Of a stretch of DNA of 64,000 nt, positions 15,861-24,277 are shown piece by piece. Source of the stretch: Bacteroidales bacterium (lineage in GTDB: Bacteria > Bacteroidota > Bacteroidia > Bacteroidales > Muribaculaceae); contig DXXM01000008.1 of the NCBI GenBank assembly GCA_019416285.1, positions 29,378-93,377 on the forward strand. Reading direction: 5' to 3'. The notes below the pieces were generated by a model. The model worked only from the letters and a program-made list of their open reading frames with translations. It made no database searches and was not told the origin of the DNA. A program made the position numbers and the translations under genes. Numbering within the stretch: the stretch's first letter is position 1; each line of letters opens with the position of its first letter.

Positions 15861-17606
15861 TCAGATACCGAGGTCTTTCTTGAGAGCTGCGATTTTCTCG
15901 TCGGCGAGCTTGCCGCAGTTGTCGTAGTCCTCCACTTTGGCCATGGGCACCTTGACTTCCATGTAGAACTTGATTTTGGGCTCTGTTCCGGAAGGACGGA
16001 TAGAAATCTTTGAACCGTCCTCGGTGAAATACTGGAGCACGTTGGAAGTGCAGGGGAAGTCGAGCTTTTCAGCGGGTTTGCCGTCGGTGTGGATGAGGTC
16101 GAGGGTAGCATAGTCCTTGATGACCTTGACGGGGCTGCCGGCGAGAGACTTGGGAGGATTCTCGCGGAATCCCTTCATCATGGCTTGGATTTCCTCGGCG
16201 CCGGTCTTGCCGGGACGTACCACGGACACACCTACCTCATGGCTGAAACCATACTTCAGATAGATGTCGGCGAGCATTGCCTGGAAGTCCATGCCCTTGT
16301 CCTTGGCCCATGCGCAGGCCTCGGCCATGAGCGAGCAGGCCGACACTGCGTCCTTGTCGCGGACGAATGTCTCGGCGAGGAAGCCGTAGCTCTCTTCGCC
16401 GCCGCCGAGATAGCGGAGCACATCCTCGTTGTCGCGCATCACGGCTGCAATCCACTTGAAGCCGGTGTAGCAGTCATAGAGGCGCACGTTCATGGCGTCG
16501 CAGATAGCCTTGATGGTCTCGGTGGTCACGATAGTCTTGACGGCGTATTCGTTGCCCTTGAGCAGACCGAGCTCCTTGTTGCGGGTGATGATGTAGTTGA
16601 GAAGAATCATCACAATCTGGTTGCCGTTGAGGAGCACATACTCGCCGCTGTTGTCGCGGATTACGCAGCCGATACGGTCGGCGTCGGGGTCAGATGCCAT
16701 AACGATGTCGGCGTTGACCTCCTTGGCCTTGGCGATGGCCATAGCCATTGCTGAGGGAACCTCGGGGTTGGGCGATTCGACAGTGGGGAAGTCACCGCTG
16801 GGCACATCCTGCTCGGGAACATGGATGATGTTGGTGAAACCGAAGTTGCGGAGCGACTCGGGAATGAGCTCTACGCCTGTGCCGTGGATAGGAGTGTAGA
16901 CAATCTTGAGGTCCTTGTGGCGCTCGATTACATCGGGGCTGAGCGAGAGACCCTTGATTTTCTCAAGATAGATTTTGTCGACGTCGGCGCCGACAATTTG
17001 GATTTTCGACTTGTCGCCGTCAAACTTGATGTCCTCGCGTTTGATTTTGTTTACGTGGTCGATGATGTTGACGTCGTGGGGGGCGATAATCTGCGCGCCG
17101 TCCTCCCAGTATGCCTTGTAGCCGTTGTAGATTTTCGGGTTGTGAGAGGCAGTGATGTTCACACCGCTCTGGCAGCCAAAATGACGGATGGCAAAAGAGA
17201 GTTCCGGAGTGGGACGGAAGCTGTCGAAAAGATATACCTTGATGCCGTTGGCCGAGAAGATGTCGGCAACGATTTCAGCGAACTTGCGCGAATTGTTGCG
17301 GACGTCGTGACCCACAGCCACACTTATTTCGGGAAGATCCTTGAAATTCTCCTTGAGGTAGTTGGCGAGACCCTGAGTGGCGGCGCCTACGGTGTAGATG
17401 TTCATGCGGTTTGTACCTGCGCCCATGATGCCGCGCAGACCGCCTGTTCCGAATTCGAGGTCCTTGTAGAAACTTTCGATAAGCTCGGTCTTGTCGTCAG
17501 CGTCGAGCATACGTTTCACTTCCTTGCGGGTTTCTTCGTCGTAACCTTCGCCGAGCCACACCTGAGCTTTGGCGGTCACTTCTTTAAGCAGTTGTTCGTT
17601 TTCCAT
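15861..17606 (-). CDS. Phosphoglucomutase/phosphomannomutase (alpha-D-phosphohexomutase)
   Basis: It interconverts hexose 1- and 6-phosphates (cytosol), linking glycolysis with glycogen and nucleotide-sugar synthesis. All four family sites are visible: the phosphoserine loop GVNITASHNPKIYNGYKAYW, the metal loop SDPDADRIG, the sugar loop GGGEESYGF and the phosphate-binding RPSGTEPKIKFY. At 581 residues it is the larger PGM2-like type. I chose the ATG at 17606 (MENEQLLKEV); the frame extends only to a non-ATG codon beyond it. It has its own strong promoter and a leader of about 114 nt. Confidence 0.95.
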   Translation of the reverse strand: MENEQLLKEVTAKAQVWLGEGYDEETRKEVKRMLDADDKTELIESFYKDLEFGTGGLRGIMGAGTNRMNIYTVGAATQGLANYLKENFKDLPEISVAVGHDVRNNSRKFAEIVADIFSANGIKVYLFDSFRPTPELSFAIRHFGCQSGVNITASHNPKIYNGYKAYWEDGAQIIAPHDVNIIDHVNKIKREDIKFDGDKSKIQIVGADVDKIYLEKIKGLSLSPDVIERHKDLKIVYTPIHGTGVELIPESLRNFGFTNIIHVPEQDVPSGDFPTVESPNPEVPSAMAMAIAKAKEVNADIVMASDPDADRIGCVIRDNSGEYVLLNGNQIVMILLNYIITRNKELGLLKGNEYAVKTIVTTETIKAICDAMNVRLYDCYTGFKWIAAVMRDNEDVLRYLGGGEESYGFLAETFVRDKDAVSACSLMAEACAWAKDKGMDFQAMLADIYLKYGFSHEVGVSVVRPGKTGAEEIQAMMKGFRENPPKSLAGSPVKVIKDYATLDLIHTDGKPAEKLDFPCTSNVLQYFTEDGSKISIRPSGTEPKIKFYMEVKVPMAKVEDYDNCGKLADEKIAALKKDLGI

Positions 17607-17725
17607 ATATATTTTAGGGGTTAATATTGTCGTCAATAATATTATCAGGGGGCTAAATTTGTCTTTCTTTCTCCGCCGTGCGGAGCTATGGTATCAGTCT
17701 TGTAAATTTAGAATTGTGATTAAGG

Positions 17726-17756
17726 CAAATTTACGGCCTTTTATGGAAATAACAAA
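17726..17756 (-). promoter_or_regulatory. Promoter of the phosphohexomutase gene
   Basis: The -7 box TAAATTTG (17726-17733) and TTTG (17753-17756) are separated by 19 nt, the full Bacteroidales -33/-7 arrangement. Confidence 0.8.
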
Positions 17757-17834
17757 AAAAACGCAGAAAAAATGTCGGACTGTAAACTAAAATAAGTTAA
17801 GAGTTGTTGTAGTTCAAGAGTAATTTGTGAAATA

Positions 17835-17865
17835 GACTGTAGCCTCTAAGCCGGGGGCTGCAGTC
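17835..17865 (+). other. Stable hairpin upstream of a small ORF
   Basis: Arms GACTGTAGCC (17835-17844) and GGCTGCAGTC (17856-17865) form 10 pairs including one U-G. A T-rich stretch follows about 15 nt later. It may be the 5' structure of the next mRNA or a small RNA; neither is proven. Confidence 0.4.
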
Positions 17866-17924
17866 GGCACGCAACCGTAATAAATTTTTTCAAGATCAGG
17901 CCTGTGGCCGCCAAAAGCTAATTT

Positions 17925-18203
17925 ATGGAAAGTAAAAAAGAACTTTCGCTGACCCTTCTCGTATTTCTTTCAACTTTCGGCTCAATAGCCGTTATGTCTC
18001 CCTCATCCACGTCCGACACCCGTCAGGACATGGCCGTAGCTTCCTCTTCACGGGTTTCAACCGTAGTGAAAAACACCACAGGGGTCTCCGCCGCTCACAG
18101 CCACATACTCCGTCCGTTCCTGAAATCCGAACTTGAGGCCGACATCCACACCCTGCATTTCGCACAGGCCTCGGTGCAGCCCGATTTCACTCCGTTGCGC
18201 TGA
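17925..18203 (+). CDS. Small hypothetical protein with an N-terminal hydrophobic segment
   Basis: A 92-codon ORF that I do not recognise. Residues about 8-25 (LSLTLLVFLSTFGSIAVM) would make a signal peptide or membrane anchor. The rest is Ser/Thr/Ala-rich with two His-containing stretches (SAAHSHILRPF) and no Cys. It stands alone between the phosphohexomutase promoter and a repeat-rich gap. The only support is a stable hairpin and a weak promoter-like TAATTTG about 100 nt upstream. It could be non-coding. Confidence 0.35.
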   Translation: MESKKELSLTLLVFLSTFGSIAVMSPSSTSDTRQDMAVASSSRVSTVVKNTTGVSAAHSHILRPFLKSELEADIHTLHFAQASVQPDFTPLR

Positions 18204-18253
18204 TTTTCTCCCCACATTATAATATAATATATTAAGCGACGGCGTTGATTTGA

Positions 18254-18327
18254 GTAGGGGACGTTTTTTAAAACGTCCACATCCGCCGGGCGGATTGTTA
18301 AAACGTCCACACCCGCCGGGCTGATTG
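18254..18327. repeat. Degenerate copy of the GTAGGG-ACGTTTT palindrome with a 30-bp tandem duplication
   Basis: GTAGGG is followed by the palindrome GACGTTTTTTAAAACGTC and CCACATCCG, matching the left inner arm of the 13310-13456 element. The 30-bp unit 18268-18297 is repeated directly at 18298-18327 with two mismatches. Confidence 0.75.
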
Positions 18328-18377
18328 CCTGCGGATGTGGATGCGTTGAAAAGCTGTTCAGGCCACGCTGACGCCCG

Positions 18378-18905
18378 TCAGCTGATTTTGCCGTTGCGGT
18401 CGATATGGAGCGTGACGGTCACACGTCCGTCTGCCCGGCTGACGGTGCGGTTACGGTATGTGACCTCCTCGACGGTGAGTGTGCCACCCGCGGCGGCAGG
18501 CGGACGGTTGGCCACGAAGCGGAGTCCGCATTTCAGCTCGATTTTCTCCTTGCGGATGTGCAGGGTGATTTTCGATATTCCGTTTGCCTCCCTGCGGTCC
18601 TGAGTCCACCTCATCTCATTGCGGTCGGGGCGCTCCGCCTTGAAAAGAATGTAGTGGTGTCCTCCCGACTGCCTGACGTCGAAAGCGAGTTTCGAGTGTG
18701 AACCGGCGCCTTCGACCGAGATGCCGTCGACAAAATTTCTGTCGGTCAGCAGGCTCCTGCCGTCGGCTCCGATACACTCTACAGCGATTTCACATGACTC
18801 GTTTGTCGCCTCCATGGGGGCATACTCCTCCTTGCTGCACGACGGCAAAAGCAGCGCCGACAGCAGCAACGCGGCTGCTCCGGCCTTTCTGATGATTCTG
18901 TTCAT
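18378..18905 (-). CDS. Small lipoprotein, last gene of the ECF/TonB-receptor operon
   Basis: This is a 175-residue predicted lipoprotein: a hydrophobic signal segment ends in the lipobox LLPSC (Cys23). The mature part is beta-rich, with no domain I recognise (NFVDGISVEGAGSHSKLAFD, HYILFKAERPDRNEMRW, VTYRNRTVSRADGRVTVTLH). I chose the ATG at 18905; an open frame continues farther upstream but lacks a secretion signal and overlaps the neighbour. It is 68 nt downstream of the DUF4249 lipoprotein gene and probably acts with it at the outer membrane, next to the receptor. Confidence 0.75.
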   Translation of the reverse strand: MNRIIRKAGAAALLLSALLLPSCSKEEYAPMEATNESCEIAVECIGADGRSLLTDRNFVDGISVEGAGSHSKLAFDVRQSGGHHYILFKAERPDRNEMRWTQDRREANGISKITLHIRKEKIELKCGLRFVANRPPAAAGGTLTVEEVTYRNRTVSRADGRVTVTLHIDRNGKIS

Positions 18906-18973
18906 AATGATTTTTGGATTGGGTTGGTTGATGGTTGAAACTATGATCTGTTGATTGCTATCGTTCAGCGGGA

Positions 18974-19981
18974 TTATTTCTCCATGTTTGCATTTTCGAG
19001 CCATTCTGTCTCGCAGAGGTTGCAGGCGCCGAGGAAGCCGAAGCCGTTTTCGATGTTGGAATAGTGGCTGCGGATGGGTGCGAGGCCACCTTTGCCGAGC
19101 TCGTTGTTTTCGATGTCGTTGACCGATTTCAGATAGGCGTAGAGCTCGGGCGATAGGCGGTAAAGACATATTTTATATGTAAAGAGGGTCTTTGTAAACA
19201 ACAGCCCGTTATCGGAGTAGGAATCGCTCCGATAGTCGGTGTTGACTCTCAGGGTATATTCCTGTCCCGACACTTTTTCGTCGCTCCAGATAAAGAGATT
19301 GCCGTAATAATTATAATCGAAGTCGAAGGTGGCGTCAAGTCCCACCTTGTTGTTGAGCAGCGGTTCGCCTGAAACGTCGAGTGAATGTAAATATACTTCG
19401 CTACGCTCCGAATAGCTCCACTTGTCATCTGCCGGATTATAGAGTCTGGAATAATATGATTCCTTTTCGATGACACGTATGCCGTAGTAGTCGTCGGTCG
19501 AGGCGTCGTCGCGGAATGTCACTCTGAACTGGAGCATATCGCCCCACTCGTTGGCCGTGCGGCCCAATGTCACCCCGACAAGCGGGAATTTCTCCGGCAC
19601 CGTCGAGGCGGATGTCACCGGCGTGAGGCCCGGCACCTCGGCTGTGATGCCGATACGGTCGCCGGTTTTCAGGCTTTTCACCACGTAATATGACTGTTCA
19701 GGCACCATTCCGACAGCTTCATCCGTCCAGCGCACTGTCTGCTTCTCGCCGTTGACAGTGAAATCGACGTAAGCGTCCGCGATTCCCTGTGGGGGCACAC
19801 CGGCGGCGGTGACCGGCACGGTTTTCGATAGCTGGATGACGGTGGTGTCGCATCCCGCGGCAGGCATGCAGTAGATTACCAGTTTCTCTTCGGGGTCCAG
19901 GCCCTCGAGGTCAAAATATGATTCGCATGAAGTCAGTGTGAGGATGGAGAGCGCGATTGATATGAGTCCGTACTGTTTCAT
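18974..19981 (-). CDS. DUF4249-family lipoprotein
   Basis: This is a 335-residue surface or periplasmic lipoprotein: the signal peptide ends in LTSC (Cys19), and the mature start ESYFDLEGLDPEEKLVIYC is typical of DUF4249. These proteins are usually encoded next to TonB-dependent receptors in Bacteroidota and are thought to assist substrate capture, though the biochemical role is unknown. The stop codon of the receptor gene is 17 nt upstream. The mature protein is beta-rich with many aromatic residues. Confidence 0.85.
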   Translation of the reverse strand: MKQYGLISIALSILTLTSCESYFDLEGLDPEEKLVIYCMPAAGCDTTVIQLSKTVPVTAAGVPPQGIADAYVDFTVNGEKQTVRWTDEAVGMVPEQSYYVVKSLKTGDRIGITAEVPGLTPVTSASTVPEKFPLVGVTLGRTANEWGDMLQFRVTFRDDASTDDYYGIRVIEKESYYSRLYNPADDKWSYSERSEVYLHSLDVSGEPLLNNKVGLDATFDFDYNYYGNLFIWSDEKVSGQEYTLRVNTDYRSDSYSDNGLLFTKTLFTYKICLYRLSPELYAYLKSVNDIENNELGKGGLAPIRSHYSNIENGFGFLGACNLCETEWLENANMEK

Positions 19982-19998
19982 CGGTGTTGCGGGATTTG

Positions 19999-22608
19999 TC
20001 AGAATTTGTATGTATAACTGAACGAGGGGATAATCGGAAAGACGGCTGTCGACTTGGCGCGGAAGGTGCCGTCGGGCATCATCTCTACTTTAGCCAGGAA
20101 GGGATTCATGCGGCAATAGGCGTTGTAAATGCTTATGTTCCATATCCGCTCGTTGCCCTTGCGTGTCGTCTTGCGGAAGTTGATTCCGAGGTCGAGACGG
20201 TGGTAGGCGGGGAGAGAGATGTTGTTGGGTTTCTCGTAAATCCAGTGATAGTCGTTGATGTAAGACGGATTGTGGATTATTCCCGGAGCGGGAAGCTCGG
20301 GGGCGATTGCAAGCTGCTGCGGCACGGTCATGTGGTTGCCGCTGTGGAATGTCCACGCCGCGTATGCGTCTATGCCCGGGCGGATTTTATAGGTCAGGTT
20401 GAGGTTCAGTTTGTGGCGGTTGTCGAACTTCTCAGGATACCATCCCTTGTGGAAACTGGGAAACCGGCGCTCGTTCCACGAAAGGGTATAGGCGGCGGTG
20501 AGGCTCAGGCGCTCGTTGCCGTAGGCGGCTTCGAGTTCGACTCCGTAGGCACGTCCCCGTCCGCGCCTCACGTGCTTTTCCCAGTCGTCGTAGGGTGGCG
20601 TGAGCGAAGTGCCGCCGTCATACTCGATGAGCCTTCCGAGAGTCTTGTAGTAGCCTTCGGCGCTGAGCCGTATGCCCCGCGGGAGCATCAGGTAGACTCC
20701 GGCGGCATACTGGTCGGACCAGGAGGGGGCGACTTTGGCGGTCGAGGGCACCCAGTAGTCGGTGGGGAGGTTGAGATATGAGTTCGAGAGCTGGTGCATG
20801 TATTGGCTCATGCGGGTGTAGGAGGCCTTGAGCGTCACGCGGTCCGAAGCCTGATAGCGGATGGCCGCACGCGGCTGGAGCGAGGCGTAGGTCTTGTTCG
20901 GAATGTTGAACAGCGTGAAGTGCGCGCCGAGATTCAGGCGCCACTGCTCTCCGAGTGCAATGTTATCCTCGGCGTAGACGGAGAGTTCATGCCCTTTGAG
21001 GGAATGGTAGATCTGCCGCGCCACGGTGTCCATGTTCACTCCGTCGCCTGCAAAATTGTTTGACGCATAGCTCTGCGGCTTGAAGAAGTGCATCAGATAG
21101 TTGGCTCCCGTGCGGATATGGTGGGTCTGTCCGGGACGGTAGTCGAATTCCATGCGGGCGCCGAAGTCGTTGATGGTGGCGCGGCTGCGGTTTGAGGTGT
21201 TGGTCACGCCTGCGAGGGTCTTGTCGGCATCGTTGTAGACATTGTATCTCTCGAGATAGTCCTGATGGGAGCGGTTGTAGGTATAGATGGCTGTGAAAAC
21301 CGAGTAGAGTTTGGGCGAGAACTGGTATTTCCAGTTGAGCGCCGCGGTGGTGTTGCCCCAGCGGAGATTGATTTTGGTGATGTCGCTGTAATATTCACCG
21401 GAAATGTCCTTGACCTTGTCATTTGTGCGGAAAGCGTCGTTGCCGGAATAGAAATTGATGTCGGCGCGGCTTCTCTCCGAAAAGATATGGGTGATTTTGG
21501 CGTTGATGTCGTGGAAGGCATAGCGCATGGTGATGTGTTCGTCGTTGTGGCTGCTGTTGTAGAGGGCGAAACCGGGTATGGTGAGCAGGTCGAGCCATGT
21601 TCGGCGTATGCCGAAGTTGAACGAGGTGCGGTTTTTGACAATCGGGCCTTCGAGCTGGATGCGTCCGTCGATGAGGCCTATGCTGAACGAACCGTGATAC
21701 TCACTCATGTTGCCGTCCTTGGTGCGCACGTCGACCACCGACGAGAGGCGTCCGCCGTAGCGCGCCGGGAAACCGCTCTTGTAGAAGTCGATGTTTTTGA
21801 TTACGTCGGTGTTGAAGGCCGAAAAGAGGCCGCCCAGGTGGTTGACCTGATAGAGCGGAGTGCCGTCGAGCATGAAAAGATTCTCGTCGTTGCCGCCGCC
21901 GTGGACGTAGAGACCCGAAATGAGCTCCGTGCCCGCAGCCACACCGGAAAGATTCTGTATGATTTTCACTACGTCGGGCGAGCTCATGAGGGCATATTCG
22001 CGGTTGAGGTCTTTGGCCGTCAGTGAGATTTTGCCGGTCTGGGTGGTGGAGAGGGGCGAGTTGAGGTCGGCGGTCACCACCACCTCCTCAAGTTCGGTTG
22101 TCGGGGCGAGTGTGACATCCTGCGTCATGTTGCCGCGGAGGTATATCTCCTCCACTTTCTCCCCGCAGCCGAATGATGAGAATCTGACCGAGTGGCGCCC
22201 TTCGGGGAGAGTCAGCGAGTAGTGGCCGTGTTCGTTGGTGAGCGTTCCGCTTTTTGTTCCGAGGTCGAAAACCGTCGCGTTGATGGCTGTCTCGCCGTTG
22301 TCCTCGTAGACATAGCCGCTGAGGGTGTATTTCTTTACCGGGATGATGACCACATAGTTGCCGTTGCGCTCCCATTTCAGCCCCGTGCCGCTGAAGAGTT
22401 CGCGCAGGCTGCTCTCGAGGTCGTCGGCCGTTTTTCCGGAGTAGGGCATATTGAGTCTGACGGATGAGTCATACACGAACCTGACGCCATATTTCTGCCG
22501 GATGTTTTCCATCTGTTGGCGCACGGTGATGCCTGAGTGTGAATTTTCGGCGCGGAGGCCGGATGAGAGGAGGCCGAGGAGCATTGAAATCAGTATCAGT
22601 CTTTTCAT
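19999..22608 (-). CDS. TonB-dependent receptor with an N-terminal STN signalling domain
   Basis: This is an 869-residue outer-membrane receptor. In order: signal peptide (1-20), secretin/TonB short N-terminal domain (about 25-90, ITVRQQMENIRQKYGVRFVY), carboxypeptidase-like regulatory domain (about 92-170, YTLSGYVYEDNGETAINATV), plug (about 175-300, with LDGTPLYQVNHLGGLFSAFN and FPARYGGRLSSVVDVRT) and a 22-strand barrel ending in SFSYTYKF. The STN domain is what FecA-type receptors use to signal to a FecR protein. The start overlaps the fecR-like stop by 4 nt. No SusD gene is adjacent, so the substrate is unclear. Confidence 0.93.
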   Translation of the reverse strand: MKRLILISMLLGLLSSGLRAENSHSGITVRQQMENIRQKYGVRFVYDSSVRLNMPYSGKTADDLESSLRELFSGTGLKWERNGNYVVIIPVKKYTLSGYVYEDNGETAINATVFDLGTKSGTLTNEHGHYSLTLPEGRHSVRFSSFGCGEKVEEIYLRGNMTQDVTLAPTTELEEVVVTADLNSPLSTTQTGKISLTAKDLNREYALMSSPDVVKIIQNLSGVAAGTELISGLYVHGGGNDENLFMLDGTPLYQVNHLGGLFSAFNTDVIKNIDFYKSGFPARYGGRLSSVVDVRTKDGNMSEYHGSFSIGLIDGRIQLEGPIVKNRTSFNFGIRRTWLDLLTIPGFALYNSSHNDEHITMRYAFHDINAKITHIFSERSRADINFYSGNDAFRTNDKVKDISGEYYSDITKINLRWGNTTAALNWKYQFSPKLYSVFTAIYTYNRSHQDYLERYNVYNDADKTLAGVTNTSNRSRATINDFGARMEFDYRPGQTHHIRTGANYLMHFFKPQSYASNNFAGDGVNMDTVARQIYHSLKGHELSVYAEDNIALGEQWRLNLGAHFTLFNIPNKTYASLQPRAAIRYQASDRVTLKASYTRMSQYMHQLSNSYLNLPTDYWVPSTAKVAPSWSDQYAAGVYLMLPRGIRLSAEGYYKTLGRLIEYDGGTSLTPPYDDWEKHVRRGRGRAYGVELEAAYGNERLSLTAAYTLSWNERRFPSFHKGWYPEKFDNRHKLNLNLTYKIRPGIDAYAAWTFHSGNHMTVPQQLAIAPELPAPGIIHNPSYINDYHWIYEKPNNISLPAYHRLDLGINFRKTTRKGNERIWNISIYNAYCRMNPFLAKVEMMPDGTFRAKSTAVFPIIPSFSYTYKF

Positions 22609-23414
22609 CGCTGTTTCTTTACGATTTTCACATCAAGTGATTTTTCAATTACCATTATTATTTCGTCCAGGTCGGCCGTGTCGAACTCTGCCGTCAGCCT
22701 CTTGTCGGGTGTGGCGCAGGTGAGGGTTACGTTGAAATGGTCGGAAAGCTCACGGAGCACTTCGGCGAGCGGTGCGTTGTCGTAGACAAACCTGTGCGGA
22801 GTAGCCGCGGCGTTCTCTGTAGCGGTCTTTTCATCAAGCACGGGCGTAGAGTTGTCGGCGAGAAGATATGCGCTCATGCCTCGGGTAAGCACAAGTCCCT
22901 CTTTCTCGCCCGAGGCGGTGAAGAGCACCTTGCCGGAGGTGACTTCCACGGCTATCGAGTCGGCATTGTATTCGTCGACCGTGAACTGCGTACCGAGCAC
23001 CCTCACCGCCGCACGTGATGTGCTTGCCGTGAATGGCGCTTCGGGATTGCGGGTCACGTGGAAAGTGACTTTGCCACGCATGTCGACGCGGCGCGCGTCT
23101 TTTCCGAAGTCCGAGGGATTATAGGAGAGTGAAGAATGAGGATAGAGAGTGACCTGCGAACTGTCGGGGAGGGTGTAGACCGCGCTCCGGTCTGCCGCGT
23201 AGAGCACCACCGGTTGTATCGGACGCCCGATGAGGAAGTAGGCGGCGGTGACGAGCACGACAACGGCTGCTGCGCCTGCTGCGGCATAACGCCACCATGA
23301 GCGGAGAATCCTGGGATGGGTTTCCTTGTATTCGCGGATTGCCCGGCGAGTGTCAAACACTCCCGGGGTGTAATGCCTGAGCACAAATCTCAGATGTCTG
23401 TTTTCTCTGTCCAT
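22605..23414 (-). CDS. FecR-type anti-sigma / transmembrane signalling protein
   Basis: This 269-residue inner-membrane protein relays receptor occupancy to the ECF sigma factor encoded just upstream. There is one transmembrane helix (about 40-60, AAAGAAAVVVLVTAAYFLIG), a periplasmic FecR domain (YTLPDSSQVTLYPHSSLSYN, AVRVLGTQFTVDEYNADSIA) and a C-terminal DUF4974-like part (PLAEVLRELSDHFNVTL). The cytosolic N-terminus is short. I chose the ATG at 23414; a GTG at 23432 would add six residues. The stop overlaps the receptor ATG (ATGA), showing translational coupling. Confidence 0.9.
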   Translation of the reverse strand: MDRENRHLRFVLRHYTPGVFDTRRAIREYKETHPRILRSWWRYAAAGAAAVVVLVTAAYFLIGRPIQPVVLYAADRSAVYTLPDSSQVTLYPHSSLSYNPSDFGKDARRVDMRGKVTFHVTRNPEAPFTASTSRAAVRVLGTQFTVDEYNADSIAVEVTSGKVLFTASGEKEGLVLTRGMSAYLLADNSTPVLDEKTATENAAATPHRFVYDNAPLAEVLRELSDHFNVTLTCATPDKRLTAEFDTADLDEIIMVIEKSLDVKIVKKQR

Positions 23415-23538
23415 TTCTGTCTTGTTTTGCACTGTTGTTTGATGCTAAGACAGAGAAACGGCGAAAAACTACTATGCGTTTTTGAAAAATTTTGAAAAAA
23501 AATCAGATAATTTCTTAAATACTCTCTTAGCCAATCCC

Positions 23539-24057
23539 TTACCCGAAAAAGAATGTGTACACCCTGCGGCACCCCTCTTTGAGAGCTTTGAGCGCCTTAC
23601 TGACCTGATTTTTAACGGTGTTGACCGAAATATTGAGCTCTTCGGCAATTTCTTCGTATTTGAGCCCGTCGCGTTTGCTCAGCAGAAAGACCTCCCGACA
23701 CCGCTCGGGCAGGGAGTCGATTGCGGTCCAGAGCCGTGCCTCGATGAAGGATGCTTCCTCGTAGTCGCTTTCGGCTATGCTGTCCTCGAACTCCTCCGAT
23801 GTGTGGTTGCGGTCTATGTGGCTGTCTCCCTTGAGACGGTCGAGACAGCGGTTGCGCACCATCATGAAGAGATATGACTTCACGTCGGCCACCATAGCTC
23901 CGGCCTGTGCGCGTTCAAGGAAGTCGGTCATGCAGTCCTGCACGGCGTCCTCCGCATCGTCGGGCTGTTGCAGATAGTGCAGGGCATACAGACAGAGCGG
24001 CCTGTAGTAGAGCCGGAAAGTTTCGTCGATATTTATGCCTTCGCTGAAAAATGCCAT
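23539..24057 (-). CDS. ECF RNA polymerase sigma factor (sigma-70 region 2/4)
   Basis: This 172-residue extracytoplasmic-function sigma factor is of the type expanded in Bacteroidales. Region 2 covers about 12-78 (FRLYYRPLCLYALHYLQQPD, DAEDAVQDCMTDFLERA, SYLFMMVRNRCLDRL). Region 4 covers about 115-165 (IDSLPERCREVFLLSKRDGL, YEEIAEELNISVNTVKNQVS). It heads the operon sigma-fecR-receptor-DUF4249-lipoprotein and probably directs RNA polymerase to this or related operons when the receptor is loaded. The gap to fecR is 124 nt. Its own leader carries repeats and a possible upstream ORF. Confidence 0.93.
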   Translation of the reverse strand: MAFFSEGINIDETFRLYYRPLCLYALHYLQQPDDAEDAVQDCMTDFLERAQAGAMVADVKSYLFMMVRNRCLDRLKGDSHIDRNHTSEEFEDSIAESDYEEASFIEARLWTAIDSLPERCREVFLLSKRDGLKYEEIAEELNISVNTVKNQVSKALKALKEGCRRVYTFFFG

Positions 24058-24068
24058 ATATCTGCTTT

Positions 24069-24164
24069 GTGTTTTTACACGCTTTCCTGTTTTTACACGC
24101 GTTTATGTTATTTTACTCGCTTCAACCGCGATGCGTTTCCTTAATTCAACCGCCATGCGTTTCC
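24069..24164 (-). repeat. Two sets of short tandem repeats in the sigma-factor mRNA leader
   Basis: A 20-nt unit (TTCAACCGCGATGCGTTTCC, plus strand) occurs at 24121-24140 and 24145-24164 with one mismatch. A 12-nt unit (GTTTTTACACGC) occurs at 24071-24082 and 24089-24100, with a weaker third copy at 24111-24120. All lie between the promoter box and the sigma start codon. Confidence 0.85.
24103..24156 (-). CDS. Possible 17-residue leader peptide upstream of the ECF sigma gene
   Basis: ATG at 24156 to TAA at 24103 encodes MAVELRKRIAVEASKIT. It begins about 7-9 nt after the predicted transcription start and ends 45 nt before the sigma ATG. The peptide repeats the segment AVE because the ORF spans the 20-nt tandem repeat. 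There is no direct evidence of translation. It could attenuate or couple sigma synthesis, or be chance. Confidence 0.3.
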   Translation of the reverse strand: MAVELRKRIAVEASKIT

Positions 24165-24169
24165 GGCTG

Positions 24170-24200
24170 CAAAAGTACACATTAATTCCAAACCCGCAAA
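24170..24200 (-). promoter_or_regulatory. Promoter of the ECF sigma/FecR/receptor operon
   Basis: The -7 box TACTTTTG (24170-24177) and TTTG (24197-24200) are 19 nt apart. This is the housekeeping-type consensus, so basal expression does not appear to need the ECF factor itself. Confidence 0.8.
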
Positions 24201-24277
24201 GCGCCTTACATCCCACGGGCTCCGTCATTATCACTCCGCGTTTTTCCGCGCCCTCATTCTTGGGGCCAGGGCGCCAG

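Noticed and set aside
18906..19169. N-terminal extension of the small lipoprotein to 19169
   Set aside because: The extension is Arg-rich, overlaps the DUF4249 gene in another frame and would bury the lipoprotein signal.
24069..24164. CRISPR-like short repeats
   Set aside because: Only two or three copies, with 4-10 nt between them and no spacers of regular size. They lie in a promoter leader.
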